Shown: in pieces, positions 1 to 7,566 of the stretch
Layout: the number at the start of each line of letters is the position of its first letter
Numbering within the stretch: position 1 is the first letter of the stretch
From: JACVRW01 sp963808775
Lineage (GTDB): Bacteria; Actinomycetota; Thermoleophilia; Solirubrobacterales; Thermoleophilaceae
Reading direction: 5' to 3'
Assembly (NCBI GenBank): GCA_963808775.1
Contig: CAWEGR010000005.1
Coordinates: 682,001-746,000, forward strand
Length of the DNA: 64,000 nucleotides
Program-made: the position numbers and the translations under genes
Notes under the pieces: model-generated
The model's database searches: none
What the model was told of the DNA's origin: nothing
What the model saw: only the letters and a program-made list of their open reading frames with translations

Positions 1-1
1 G

Positions 2-358
2 TCCGACCTCGACGAGAACCGCGCGCTCGGCTTCGCCACGCTCCTGGCCCGCGAGTTCGACGCCGCCGGGGTGGCGGGCGCGCTCGAGCTCGCGGCGGCG
101 AACCTGCGCACGCCCGTCTACGTCACCGTGGACGTCGACGTGCTCGACCCCGCGTTCGCCCCGGGGACGGGGACCCCCGAGGCGGGTGGGCTCAGCTCGC
201 GGGAGCTGCTCGCGCTGCTCGCGGGGCTGGCGGAGCTCGACATCACGCTCGTGGGCGCGGACGTCGTCGAGGTCTCGCCGCCGTATGACCCGTCCGGCAT
301 CACCGCCGTCGCGGCTGCCAACGCCGCCTACGAGCTGCTCGGCCTGATGGCCGGCTAG
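2..358 (+). CDS. Ureohydrolase (arginase/agmatinase family), 5' end cut by window
   Basis: Only the last 118 residues are inside the window; the frame is open to the left edge. The family hydrolyses C-N bonds of guanidino compounds to urea plus an amine, using two metal ions. The visible part carries the C-terminal metal motif DVDVLDP followed by PGTGTPE, and the later VVEVSPPYDPSGITA segment, all typical of agmatinase-like proteins. The two aspartates of the DVD motif are the expected metal ligands. It is one of three members of this family within 5 kb, so local duplication or substrate specialisation is likely. The substrate cannot be told from this fragment. The stop codon overlaps by 4 bases the end of the convergent flavoprotein gene. 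Confidence 0.85.
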   Translation, partial: SDLDENRALGFATLLAREFDAAGVAGALELAAANLRTPVYVTVDVDVLDPAFAPGTGTPEAGGLSSRELLALLAGLAELDITLVGADVVEVSPPYDPSGITAVAAANAAYELLGLMAG

Positions 359-1002
359 CGCGGCGACCCGAGCGTCGCCCAGGTCGAGCCCGGGCGCTCG
401 GTGTCGATGCGGTAGTCCGTGGCGGGGCGCTCGAACAGCGTTCGCCCGAGCTCGCGGGCGGTGGCGACCGGCTCCGAGGGATCCTGCTGCACGTCGCCGC
501 GCTTGTTGCCGATCCCGCATACGTAGCCGACGAGGTCGGAGTGCGTGTAGCGCGAGTACTCCTGGAGCTCGTGCACCAGCGCGAGCATCGCTCCGGGGTA
601 GCTCTCCTCCCCGGACATCAGCAGCGCGTGCCGCTTGCCCACCAGCCCGTTCACGAACATCTCGCTCTCGGGCTCTGACGCGGCGATGAAGCAGAAGATC
701 CGGTCGAAGAACACCTTGAGCTGGCCGGAGACGCCGTACCAGTAGATCGGGGTGGCGAACACGATCGCGTCGGCGGGCAGGACGTGCTCGCGCAGCAGCT
801 GCTCGTAGCCGTCGTCGATCGTGCAGCGGCCCTCGGCGTTCCGGCACTCGCGGCAGTCGCGCAGAAAGTGCCGCATGTGGTCGTCGAGGTGCACGAGCTC
901 GGCGTCGTGGCCGGCCTCGCGGGCGCCCTCGAGCGCCGCCTCGGCGAGCTGGCGGGAGTTGCCGTTCCGCCGCGGACTCGAGCTGATGACGAGGACCCTC
1001 AC
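355..1002 (-). CDS. NAD(P)H-dependent FMN reductase / flavodoxin-fold oxidoreductase
   Basis: A 215-residue flavodoxin-like protein. The N-terminus MRVLVISSSPRRNGNS is the FMN phosphate-binding loop of the NADPH-dependent FMN reductase family, and ATPIYWYGVSGQLK near residue 90 is the second flavin-contacting segment. A cysteine cluster (C-x2-C-x6-C, DCRECRNAEGRC) sits near residue 50, as in the iron-sulfur flavoprotein branch, but whether it binds a cluster is unknown. It lies 13 bases downstream of the GntR regulator on the same strand, so the two probably form one transcript. Its electron acceptor is unknown, and a direct role in guanidine metabolism is not implied. Confidence 0.8.
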   Translation of the reverse strand: MRVLVISSSPRRNGNSRQLAEAALEGAREAGHDAELVHLDDHMRHFLRDCRECRNAEGRCTIDDGYEQLLREHVLPADAIVFATPIYWYGVSGQLKVFFDRIFCFIAASEPESEMFVNGLVGKRHALLMSGEESYPGAMLALVHELQEYSRYTHSDLVGYVCGIGNKRGDVQQDPSEPVATARELGRTLFERPATDYRIDTERPGSTWATLGSPR

Positions 1003-1015
1003 GCGGACCAGAACC

Positions 1016-1804
1016 CTAGCCCGTGAGGGCCCACACGGCCTCGATCGCCCCGTGCGCCTCGTCGCTCGCCTCGAGCTGGAGCTGGAGCATGTCTCCGCGG
1101 TATTCCACGCGCGCCACCTCGAAGGGCACGCTGCCCTCGGGCGCGCGCCGCAGCTCGGTGGTGAGCACGAGGAACACGGCCGAGCGGTGCGGGATGCCGA
1201 AGCGGTCCGCCTCGAACTGCCCGCACTGGCTCGTCTCGATCGAGAGCGACGAGCCGGCGAGCTCGATGCCGTGGTCCGAGAGCACGAGCTCGCGCGGCAG
1301 CGGGCGGCCGACCCTGACGGCGTCCTCGAGCCATGCGACGTCCTCCGAGCGGAAGAACGAGTACGTGATCGCGAGCGGCACGCCGCCCACGGAGAGCGCT
1401 GTCGTCAGGCGCAGCACGCGCTCGTCCGGCCCCACGCCGAGCGAGCTGCGGATCGACGGCTCGACCGGCGGCGTGCCGGCCGCGAGCACGTCGATCGTCA
1501 CGTCCGGAGGCCGCGGAGCTGCCAGTAGCCGCGCGAGCCCGCCGGCGCGGGCGTCGAGCTTCGGCTCGGCCACGAACGTCCCGCGCCCCTGGATCCGGAC
1601 GATCTGGCCGTCGTCCTCGAGGATCGCGAGCGCCTGGCGCACGACAACGCGGCTCACGGCATAGCGCCTCGCGAGCTCCGCCTCCGAGGGCAACCGGTCC
1701 CGAGGCTTCCAGCCGCCCGACTCGATCTGCTCCTTGAGCAGCTCCTGGAGCTGGTAGTAGAGCGGGACGAAGCTCGTGCGGTCGAGGGCCTCGACATCCC
1801 GCAT
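1016..1804 (-). CDS. GntR-family (HutC-type) transcriptional regulator
   Basis: A 262-residue protein with an N-terminal GntR winged helix (about residues 10-75, PLYYQLQELLKEQIESG, then a recognition region with LPSEAELARRYAVSR and a wing ending IQGRGTFVAEP) and a C-terminal UTRA-like ligand domain. The frame stays open far upstream, but the start at 1804 gives a canonical GntR N-terminus and leaves an intergenic region with paired operator-like repeats. It is divergent from the guanidine hydrolase-like gene, the usual layout for a local regulator. I infer it senses a guanidino compound or product; the ligand is not visible in the sequence. Confidence 0.9.
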   Translation of the reverse strand: MRDVEALDRTSFVPLYYQLQELLKEQIESGGWKPRDRLPSEAELARRYAVSRVVVRQALAILEDDGQIVRIQGRGTFVAEPKLDARAGGLARLLAAPRPPDVTIDVLAAGTPPVEPSIRSSLGVGPDERVLRLTTALSVGGVPLAITYSFFRSEDVAWLEDAVRVGRPLPRELVLSDHGIELAGSSLSIETSQCGQFEADRFGIPHRSAVFLVLTTELRRAPEGSVPFEVARVEYRGDMLQLQLEASDEAHGAIEAVWALTG

Positions 1805-1814
1805 GTTCCGAGTA

Positions 1815-1885
1815 TAGGACAAGGTCCGGCGCGTTCTTGACTGTGAGAGCGAGCTTGTGTTTGATTCCTCAGGTTGTCCTAACAA
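1815..1885. promoter_or_regulatory. Putative GntR operator pair in a divergent promoter
   Basis: TAGGACAA at 1815-1822 and its exact reverse complement TTGTCCTA at 1874-1881 face each other across the 97-base region between the divergent genes. The right copy extends to TTGTCCTAACAA (1874-1885), itself a TTGT-N4-ACAA palindrome. One copy lies next to the regulator start and one overlaps the region just upstream of the AGGAGGAG ribosome site (1887-1894) of the hydrolase gene. This suggests autoregulation plus control of the hydrolase. Confidence 0.5.
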
Positions 1886-1901
1886 CAGGAGGAGTCGGCT
1901 C

Positions 1902-3074
1902 ATGGGGATGTTCCACCAGCATGGCAAGGGCCACGGGCACCCGCCGTTCGACACGTCGAAACTGCGCGGCCAGTGGGTGAACAAGAAGCTGGCGGACATC
2001 CCTGACAGGCGCACGCGCGAGCAGCTCGAGCGCGGCATCGACCTCGGCCTCGAGGCGTCGCCGTCGGTCGAGGACAGGACGATCTCGCTGTTCTCACGCG
2101 GCCAGCAGCCCGCCTTCGCGGGCATCAACACCTTCCTCAAGTCGCCGTACTGCGAGAACATCCGCGACGTCGGCAAGTACGACGTGGCGATCGTCGGCGC
2201 GCCCTTCGACATGGGCACCACCTACCGCGCGGGCTGCCGCTTCGGCCCCCAGGCGGTCAGGCGCATCTCGGCGCTGTACGACTCCTACAACGCCGACATG
2301 GGCGTCGACCTCTACGAGGAGCTCAACATCTGCGACGCGGGTGACATCTTCGTCATCCCGTCGAACATCGAGAAGTCGTTCGACCAGATCGACGGCGCGG
2401 TCTCGTTCATCCACAAGGAGGGCGCGTTCCCCGTCGTGATCGGCGGCGACCACTCGATCGGCTACCCGGACGTCCGCGCGATCGCCCCGCACATCGAGGG
2501 GCGCGTCGGGATCATCCACCTCGACCGCCACATCGACATGCAGGAACGCGACATGGACGAGCGGATGCACACGACGCCGTGGTTCCACTCGACCAACATC
2601 CCGAACGCGCCGGCGAGCAACCTCGTGCAGATGGGCATCGGCGGCTGGTACGGCTCGCGTCCGGGGATGAAGGTCGCGCGCGAGCGCCGCAGCACCGTGA
2701 TCACGATCTCGGACGTCGAGGAGCTCGGGGTCGAGAAGGCGGTCGAGATCGCGCTCGAGTGCGCGTGGAAGGACGCCGACGCGGTCTTCCTGTCCTTCGA
2801 CATCGACTCGATCGACTCCGGCTTCGTGCCGGGCACGGGCTCGCCCGAGCCGGGCGGCCTGCTCCCGCGTGAGGCGCTCAAGGCGCTCCGCATGGTCGCC
2901 CGCGAGGGCATCTGCGGCATGGAGGTCGTCGAGATCGCGCCGCCCTACGACGTCTCCGACATGACCGCTCAGCTCGGGGCGCGCGCGATCATGGACGTGC
3001 TCGGGACGATGGTCGAGGAGGGGCACCTCGGCAAGCGCAAGCCCCCGCCGGAGCGCGAGCGGATCGAGCTGTAG
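1902..3074 (+). CDS. gdmH: Guanidine hydrolase-like ureohydrolase (GdmH type, probably nickel-dependent)
   Basis: A 390-residue arginase-fold enzyme. The start at 1902 is set by a strong AGGAGGAG site 7 bases upstream. Metal ligands are visible: GGDHSIGYP (His), HLDRHID (Asp, His, Asp) and SFDIDSIDSGF (Asp, Asp). Ordinary agmatinases have DAHxD; here Ala is replaced by Arg (DRHID), followed by MQERDMDERMHTTPWFH. From memory, this replacement and the surrounding segment (RHxDxQE, DERMH, PWFH) match cyanobacterial Sll1077, shown to be a Ni-dependent guanidine hydrolase (guanidine to urea plus ammonia). The N-terminal extension of about 80 residues also fits that branch. The next gene, 9 bp downstream, is a nickel/cobalt permease, which supports the metal choice. 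An alternative is guanidinobutyrase or another guanidino-acid hydrolase. Confidence 0.75.
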   Translation: MGMFHQHGKGHGHPPFDTSKLRGQWVNKKLADIPDRRTREQLERGIDLGLEASPSVEDRTISLFSRGQQPAFAGINTFLKSPYCENIRDVGKYDVAIVGAPFDMGTTYRAGCRFGPQAVRRISALYDSYNADMGVDLYEELNICDAGDIFVIPSNIEKSFDQIDGAVSFIHKEGAFPVVIGGDHSIGYPDVRAIAPHIEGRVGIIHLDRHIDMQERDMDERMHTTPWFHSTNIPNAPASNLVQMGIGGWYGSRPGMKVARERRSTVITISDVEELGVEKAVEIALECAWKDADAVFLSFDIDSIDSGFVPGTGSPEPGGLLPREALKALRMVAREGICGMEVVEIAPPYDVSDMTAQLGARAIMDVLGTMVEEGHLGKRKPPPERERIEL

Positions 3075-3083
3075 GACAGCGCG

Positions 3084-3764
3084 GTGGATTTCTCCGCGCC
3101 CGGGCACGCGCTCGAGCACGCCGACTCCTGGCTCTCAGGAGCGCTGACGGGAGCGCCGCTCCTCCTCGTGCTGGCGCTCGCGTGCCTGCTCGGCCTGCGG
3201 CATGCGACGGACCCGGACCATCTCGTCGCCGTCACCGCGCTCGTGGCCGGCGACGACGACGGGCCGCGCCGCGCGATGCGTCTCGGCGCCTGGTGGGGAG
3301 TCGGGCATGCGGGCACCCTTCTGCTCGTGGGCCTCCCGCTGCTCCTGATCGAGACTCAGCTGCCGGGCTGGCTCGAGCTCGGAGCCGAGAAGGCGATCGG
3401 GCTCGTGATGGTGCTGCTCGCCCTTCGGCTGCTGTGGCGCTGGCGGCGCGGCCGCCTGGAGGGTGAGCAGGGGGCGAGGCCGCGTACGCGCCGCGAGGCG
3501 CTCGCGATCGGGGTGCTCCACGGCATGGCCGGAACCGGAGCGGTCGTGCTCCTGCTGGTGGCCACGATCCCGTCGAAGCCTGACGCCGCGCTGGCGCTGA
3601 TCGCGTTCGCGCCGATGTCGGTGCTGTCGATGATGGCCTGCACCGGCGGGTTCGCCTGGACGTTCTCGCGCTCCGCCGCGGCGCCGATATGCGGCTCGCT
3701 CCTGATCCCCGCGCTCGGAGCCTTCGGCGTCCTCTTCGGGACCTGGTACGCGGGGGTGCTCTAG
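3084..3764 (+). CDS. Nickel/cobalt permease (NiCoT/NicO-like)
   Basis: A 226-residue integral membrane protein with about six hydrophobic segments. LGLRHATDPDHLVAVT near residues 37-50 contains the H-x4-D-H signature of NiCoT-type Ni/Co transporters, and WWGVGHAG near residue 75 matches the second, GH-containing motif. It starts with GTG 9 bases after the guanidine hydrolase-like gene and is almost certainly cotranscribed with it. The inferred role is to supply Ni(II) to the upstream hydrolase. At this length it is shorter than classic HoxN/NixA proteins (about 330 residues), so the exact subfamily and metal preference remain open. Its end overlaps the convergent SnoaL gene by 4 bases. Confidence 0.8.
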   Translation: MDFSAPGHALEHADSWLSGALTGAPLLLVLALACLLGLRHATDPDHLVAVTALVAGDDDGPRRAMRLGAWWGVGHAGTLLLVGLPLLLIETQLPGWLELGAEKAIGLVMVLLALRLLWRWRRGRLEGEQGARPRTRREALAIGVLHGMAGTGAVVLLLVATIPSKPDAALALIAFAPMSVLSMMACTGGFAWTFSRSAAAPICGSLLIPALGAFGVLFGTWYAGVL

Positions 3765-4198
3765 GCCGGGCCGGCCACGCTGTCGAGGTCCGGTGGCATC
3801 GAGCCGAGCTGGCGGAACAGCCCGAAGGCATCCTCCGCGTAGATCCACTCGGCGATGCGCCCGCCCTCGATCCGCAGGAAGTCGACGCCCTCGACCTCGA
3901 CGCGCCGGCCGGTGGCCGCGAGACCGTAGAAGTCGCCGCGGTGGGTCCCCGTGAGCCGGAAGCGGCTCGCCACCCAGTCGCCCTCGCAGACCATCTGCAG
4001 GAGCTCCTCGTGCATGTCCGGGAACCCCTCCCGCCAGACCCGGACGAGCTCCTTGAAGCCCTCGCGACCGGCCGGCCAGCCGTCGGGCAGCTGCTCGTGG
4101 ACGATGTCCTCGGCCACGAGCTCGTCCGCCGCGGCGGCGTTGCCGCGGCACCAGAACTCCTCGTAGAAGCGCCGGACGATCTCGCGGTTGTCGGTCAT
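3761..4198 (-). CDS. SnoaL-like (NTF2-fold) protein
   Basis: A 145-residue protein with the SnoaL/ketosteroid-isomerase-like pattern: NREIVRRFYEEFW at the N-terminus, a conserved GREGFKELVRVWREGFPD centre and a closing EGGRIAEWIYAEDAFGLFRQLG. These proteins are cone-shaped NTF2 folds acting as cyclases, isomerases or hydrolases, and the specific reaction cannot be inferred. Its ATG overlaps the stop of the upstream ureohydrolase (ATGA), so the two are translationally coupled. That pairing suggests it acts on, or protects against, a product of the ureohydrolase; this is inference. Confidence 0.85.
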   Translation of the reverse strand: MTDNREIVRRFYEEFWCRGNAAAADELVAEDIVHEQLPDGWPAGREGFKELVRVWREGFPDMHEELLQMVCEGDWVASRFRLTGTHRGDFYGLAATGRRVEVEGVDFLRIEGGRIAEWIYAEDAFGLFRQLGSMPPDLDSVAGPA

Positions 4199-5148
4199 GT
4201 CATGTGGTGCTTCGCGTGCGCGAACAGCATCTCGGCGAGCACCGACCAGACGAGCTTCGCGGTGATGCCGGCGGGGTCGTAGACCGGACAGAGCTCGACG
4301 TTGTCGACGGCGGTCAGCCCGCGCTCGCCGACCCAGCGCCCGAGCTGGAGGACCTCGTGCGAGGTCAGGCCACCGGGCTCGGGCCCGGTCGTCCCCGGCG
4401 CGGCGGCGGAGTCGATCGAATCGGTGTCGAAGCTGACGTAGACGCCGTCGACCCCGTCCCAGACGCGGTCGAGCGCCTCCTGCGCCGTGATCGCGAAGCC
4501 GCGCTCGAGCACCTCGCTCATCGGGTAGACGCGGATGCCGCGGGCGCGCACCTCGTCCCACCACTCGCGCACGTTGATCTGCCCGCGGATGCCGATCACG
4601 GCCATGTTCTCCGCCGCCACGTTCGGCAGCTCCTCGGCGCGCACCAGGCCGTTGCAGTTCGTGGCGCGTTCGCCCGCGATCTCGACCGACGCGTCGAGGT
4701 GGGCGTCGATCTGCAGGTAGCCCATCCGCTTCTCGGGGCCGAGGAAGCGCGACAGGGCGCGGGCGCCCGGGACCACGAGCGAGTGGTCGCCGCCCGCGGT
4801 GATGGGGATGGCGCCGGCCTCGAGGATCGCGTGGATCGCGTCTTCGACGGCCTGGTGCGAGCGCGCCAGGTTGCCGACCACGATCGGCGCGTCGCCGCAG
4901 TCGACGAGGTCGTAGGCCTCGAACAGGTCGACGTCCCAGTCGAACGACCACGGGTTCGCCATCGTCGAGGCGATCCGCAGCGCCTGCGGCCCGTTGGCCG
5001 AGCCCGGGCGCTCGAACGCCTGGTTGCCGCCCTCGAAGGGAAAGCCGAGGAACGCGGCGCGGGCGCCGCTGCCCGGCAGCTCCGCCACGGGCACGTGGCG
5101 GGCGCCGAGCAGCGAGATGACGCCCGACGAGAGCGAGAAGTCGGTCAC
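4195..5148 (-). CDS. Ureohydrolase (agmatinase/arginase family), substrate unknown
   Basis: A 317-residue enzyme with all metal motifs of the family: GGDHSLVVPG (His), DAHLD (Asp, His, Asp) and SFDTDSIDSAAAPGTTGPEPGG (first part gives the two Asp). Unlike the guanidine hydrolase-like neighbour it keeps the standard DAHxD sequence. Segments differ from textbook agmatinase (for example ATNCNGLVRAEELPN after DAHLD), so it probably acts on a different guanidino acid, amide or formimino compound. It is coupled by a 4-base overlap to the SnoaL gene downstream and convergent with the nickel permease. It is the third ureohydrolase in this short stretch. Confidence 0.85.
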   Translation of the reverse strand: MTDFSLSSGVISLLGARHVPVAELPGSGARAAFLGFPFEGGNQAFERPGSANGPQALRIASTMANPWSFDWDVDLFEAYDLVDCGDAPIVVGNLARSHQAVEDAIHAILEAGAIPITAGGDHSLVVPGARALSRFLGPEKRMGYLQIDAHLDASVEIAGERATNCNGLVRAEELPNVAAENMAVIGIRGQINVREWWDEVRARGIRVYPMSEVLERGFAITAQEALDRVWDGVDGVYVSFDTDSIDSAAAPGTTGPEPGGLTSHEVLQLGRWVGERGLTAVDNVELCPVYDPAGITAKLVWSVLAEMLFAHAKHHMT

Positions 5149-5176
5149 GCGCGCATCCTCGCACGCGCGCCTTCGC

Positions 5177-5658
5177 CTACGGAAGCGTCACCGTGCCCTC
5201 GTAGGTGAACTGCGGCGGGGTGCCCGGCGCCGGCGTGTACGCGATCCGGCCGTGCGCGCCCGTGAGGTCGCCCGTGCCGCCGGTGATCGTGATCACCCCG
5301 CCTGCCGTGGCGTCCCCGTGGAAGACGTACGAGATGGTCCCGCTGCGGCCGTCGACCTCACCCGTGAAGCTCCCGGTGCCCCACTGGAGGATGGTGCCGC
5401 TCGACAGGAAGAGCGTCGAGTAGGGCTCCGTCGCCGGACCGACCATGTCGCCGGAGAAGGACACCTCGGCGACCGACTCGGTGCGCGAGTTGACTCCGAG
5501 CGTCTGCGTGCTCAGGTCCACGTTCGAGTCGAGCAGTGATGATCCCGGAGACGTCGATCTTGCTCGGCGCGGCCGCGCCGGCGGGCGCGGCGGCGACCGC
5601 GCAGGCCGCGAGCGCGGCGACGAGGGGCGAGGGCGATGGACGGGCGCCTGCGGCGCAT
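5177..5658 (-). pseudogene. Secreted small beta-rich protein, frame broken near the N-terminus
   Basis: The C-terminal part (5177 to about 5540) reads as a beta-rich domain with SRTESVAEVSFSGDM, ISYVFHGDATAGGVITITGG and YEGTVTLP, resembling DUF3224/allene-oxide-cyclase-like barrels. A signal peptide is visible upstream but split: MRRRRPSIALA begins at 5658 in one frame, LVAALAACAVAAAPAGAAA lies in a second frame (about 5560-5620), and the mature body is in a third. Joining them gives a natural export signal followed by APSKIDVSG. Two single-base breaks (near 5620 and 5540) therefore separate parts of one gene. Given similar breaks elsewhere in the window, sequencing error is more likely than decay. 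Confidence 0.55.
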
Positions 5659-5767
5659 GGTGCTGCTCCTCCTGGCGGGGACGGGGTTCGCCGGGGCTAT
5701 GCCCGTTCGCGCAGGCGGCGAAGCGCCCCGTCCCGCCGGGGCGTTGTGGGAGTTCCAAGGGGTGCGT

Positions 5768-5796
5768 TGTAACGAGACGGTCCTTCGCCGGACAGA
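5768..5796 (+). promoter_or_regulatory. Candidate ECF sigma promoter, site 1
   Basis: TGTAACG (5768-5774), 15 bases, then GGACAGA (5790-5796), 28 bases before the flavodoxin gene at 5825. The same -35-like heptamer with the same spacing and a similar second box occurs at 7514-7542, on the other side of the sigma/anti-sigma genes. It is proposed as the recognition site of that sigma factor. No transcription data support it. Confidence 0.35.
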
Positions 5797-5824
5797 GATG
5801 CGCCAGTCCCCAACGAGGAGGGTC

Positions 5825-6575
5825 ATGCCCGGTCTGACGGAGAAGCAGGAGCAGCTCAGCGCCGATTCACGATGGGACTTCAGCGATCTGAGCGCGGTCT
5901 ACATCAACTGCACGCTGAAGCGATCACCGGAGCCCTCCCACACGCAGGGCCTGGCGGACCGCTCGGTCGCGATCATGGAGCGGAACGGGGTTGCCGTCGA
6001 GGCCGTCCGCGCCGCCGATCATGAGATCGCGACCGGCGTGTGGCCCGACATGACCGAGCACGGCTGGGAGCGCGACGAGTGGCCGGCCATCTTCGAGAAG
6101 GTGATCGCGGCCGACATCCTCGTGCTCACCTCGCCGATCTGGCTCGGGCAGAAGTCCTCCGTCTGCAGCAAGGTGATCGAGCGCCTCTACGGCAACAGCC
6201 ACCTGCTGAACGACTCGGGCCAGTACGCGTACTACGGCAGGGTCGGAGGCTGCCTCGATCACCGGCAACGAGGACGGCATCAAGCACTGCGCGATGGAGA
6301 TCCTGTACTCGCTCGGGCATCTCGGCTTCACGGTGCCGCCGCAGGCGGACGCCGGCTGGATCGGCGCGGCGGGCCCCGGCCCGAGCTACCTCGACGACGG
6401 CTCGGGAGGGCCGGACAACGACTTCACGAACCGCAACACCACGTTCATGACCTGGAACCTGCTTCACATGGCGCGGCTGCTGAAGGACGCGGGAGGCGTG
6501 CCCGCCCACGGCAACCAGAGGACGGAATGGGACGCGGGCTGCCGCTTCGACTACCCGAACCCGGAGCACCGCTGA
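5825..6575 (+). CDS. Flavodoxin-family NAD(P)H-dependent oxidoreductase (one frame break)
   Basis: Starts at ATG 5825 after GAGGAGGG. The first part contains VYINCTLKRSPEPSHTQGL (flavin phosphate loop) and VLTSPIWLGQKSSVCSKVIERL (second flavin loop). The frame breaks between 6251 and 6258 and continues as ITGNEDGIKHCAMEIL to the stop at 6575; removing one base there joins VGGCL to ITGNEDG as in homologues. The full protein would be about 249 residues, normal for the family. The C-terminal part has WIGAAGPGPSYLDD and NRNTTFMTWN. It lies upstream of the sigma factor gene, and with the promoter-like motif at 5768 it may belong to the ECF regulon. The substrate is unknown. Confidence 0.75.
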
Positions 6576-6611
6576 GGTCCCCGGCGCGCGCGGGGTAGGC
6601 TGCGCGGCGCG

Positions 6612-7219
6612 GTGGAAGATGAGGATGCCCTCCTCGAGAGGCTGCGGGCAGGCGACGAATCCGCGTTCGAGGCTCTCGTGATGACCCACGACGCCGCTCT
6701 GCGACGCGTCGCGCGCACCTTTGTCGGAGACGACGCGGCTGCCGCCGACGTCGTGCAGGAGACCTGGCTCGGCGTGGTGCGGGGCCTCGACGGATTCGAG
6801 GGGCGGTCCTCGCTCCGCACCTGGATCTACCGCATCCTCGTCAACCGCGCGCGAACGCGCGGCGTCAGGGACGCGCGCAACCTGCCCTTCTCGGCGATCG
6901 AGGGCGACGACGGGCCCACGGTCGAACCCTCTGCGTTCGCGGCCGACGGGCGCTGGACGAGCGGACCCACCCGGCTCACCGGCGACCCCGAGATCCGGCC
7001 TGCTGAGCTCCGAGCTGCGGTCGCGGTTGCTCGGGGTCGTCGAGCCGCCTGCCGCCCGACCAGCGAGCCGTGATCACACTCCGCGATCTCGTCGGCATGC
7101 CGGCGACCGAGGTCTGCGACCTGCTCGACCTGAGCGACGGCAACCAGCGCGTGCTGCTCCACCGTGCGCGCGCTCGCGTGCGCGCCATCCTCGTCCCGCT
7201 CGTGGAGGCGCCGCGATGA
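6612..7219 (+). CDS. ECF-type RNA polymerase sigma factor (two frame breaks)
   Basis: Region 2 is intact: LLERLRAGDESAFEALV, then DVVQETWLGVVRGLDGFEGRSSLRTWIYRILVN-type sequence (first residues typical of region 2.2-2.4). Region 4 is in another frame: LPPDQRAVITLRDLVG, then MPATEVCDLLDLSDGNQRVL and HRARARVR. Two extra bases, in the C runs near 6998 and 7046, explain both shifts; removing them gives one continuous protein of about 200 residues. It ends TGA 7217-7219, overlapping the ATG of the anti-sigma gene. This subgroup often reads NQRVLLHR in region 4 and pairs with a zinc-binding anti-sigma factor, as seen here. Confidence 0.85.
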
Positions 7220-7494
7220 TGCGCTGGTGGAGGCGCCGCCGACCCGAGCCCGGGGACGAGCTCGTCTGCCGTGAGTTCGTCGAGCTCGTGACCGACTATC
7301 TGGAGGGTGCGCTGCCCGAGGACGAGCGCGCGCGCTTCGAGGCGCACCTCTCGGAGTGCGACGGCTGCAGCGGCTACCTGGAGGACATGCGCCGGCTCGT
7401 GGGCTCGCTGGGCGAGGTGGTCGAGCCGCCCGCGGATCCGCACACGCGCGAGGTGCTTCTGAACGCGTTCCGCGACCTCCGCGGCCCCGGCTGA
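7216..7494 (+). CDS. Zinc-finger anti-sigma factor (zf-HC2 / ASD type)
   Basis: A 92-residue protein. CREFVELVTDYLEGALPEDE followed by FEAHLSECDGCSGYLEDMR gives the H-x3-C-x2-C zinc-binding anti-sigma domain (HLSECDGC). No transmembrane helix follows, so this is a soluble regulator, possibly redox responsive because zinc is held by thiols. Its start overlaps the sigma factor stop by 4 bases (ATGA), so the two are translationally coupled. It would bind and silence the sigma factor encoded just upstream. Confidence 0.9.
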   Translation: MMRWWRRRRPEPGDELVCREFVELVTDYLEGALPEDERARFEAHLSECDGCSGYLEDMRRLVGSLGEVVEPPADPHTREVLLNAFRDLRGPG

Positions 7495-7513
7495 GTCCCG
7501 CCCGCCCGCGCGC

Positions 7514-7542
7514 TGTAACGCACGGGGGCCTGCGGAGACTGA
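7514..7542 (+). promoter_or_regulatory. Candidate ECF sigma promoter, site 2
   Basis: TGTAACG (7514-7520), 15 bases, AGACTGA (7536-7542), 24 bases before the ATG at 7567. Heptamer and spacing are identical to the site at 5768-5796 and the second box differs at two of seven positions. Confidence 0.35.
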
Positions 7543-7566
7543 AGGCGGTCAACGAACGGAGGACCA

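Noticed and set aside
1805..1901. Guanidine riboswitch before the guanidine hydrolase-like gene
   Set aside because: The 97-base gap holds operator-like repeats and a ribosome site but no ykkC, mini-ykkC or ykkC-III type conserved blocks that I can see.
6612..7219. Calling the ECF sigma factor a pseudogene
   Set aside because: Both functional regions are fully conserved and two single extra C bases explain the breaks; the same kind of break occurs in conserved genes elsewhere in the window.
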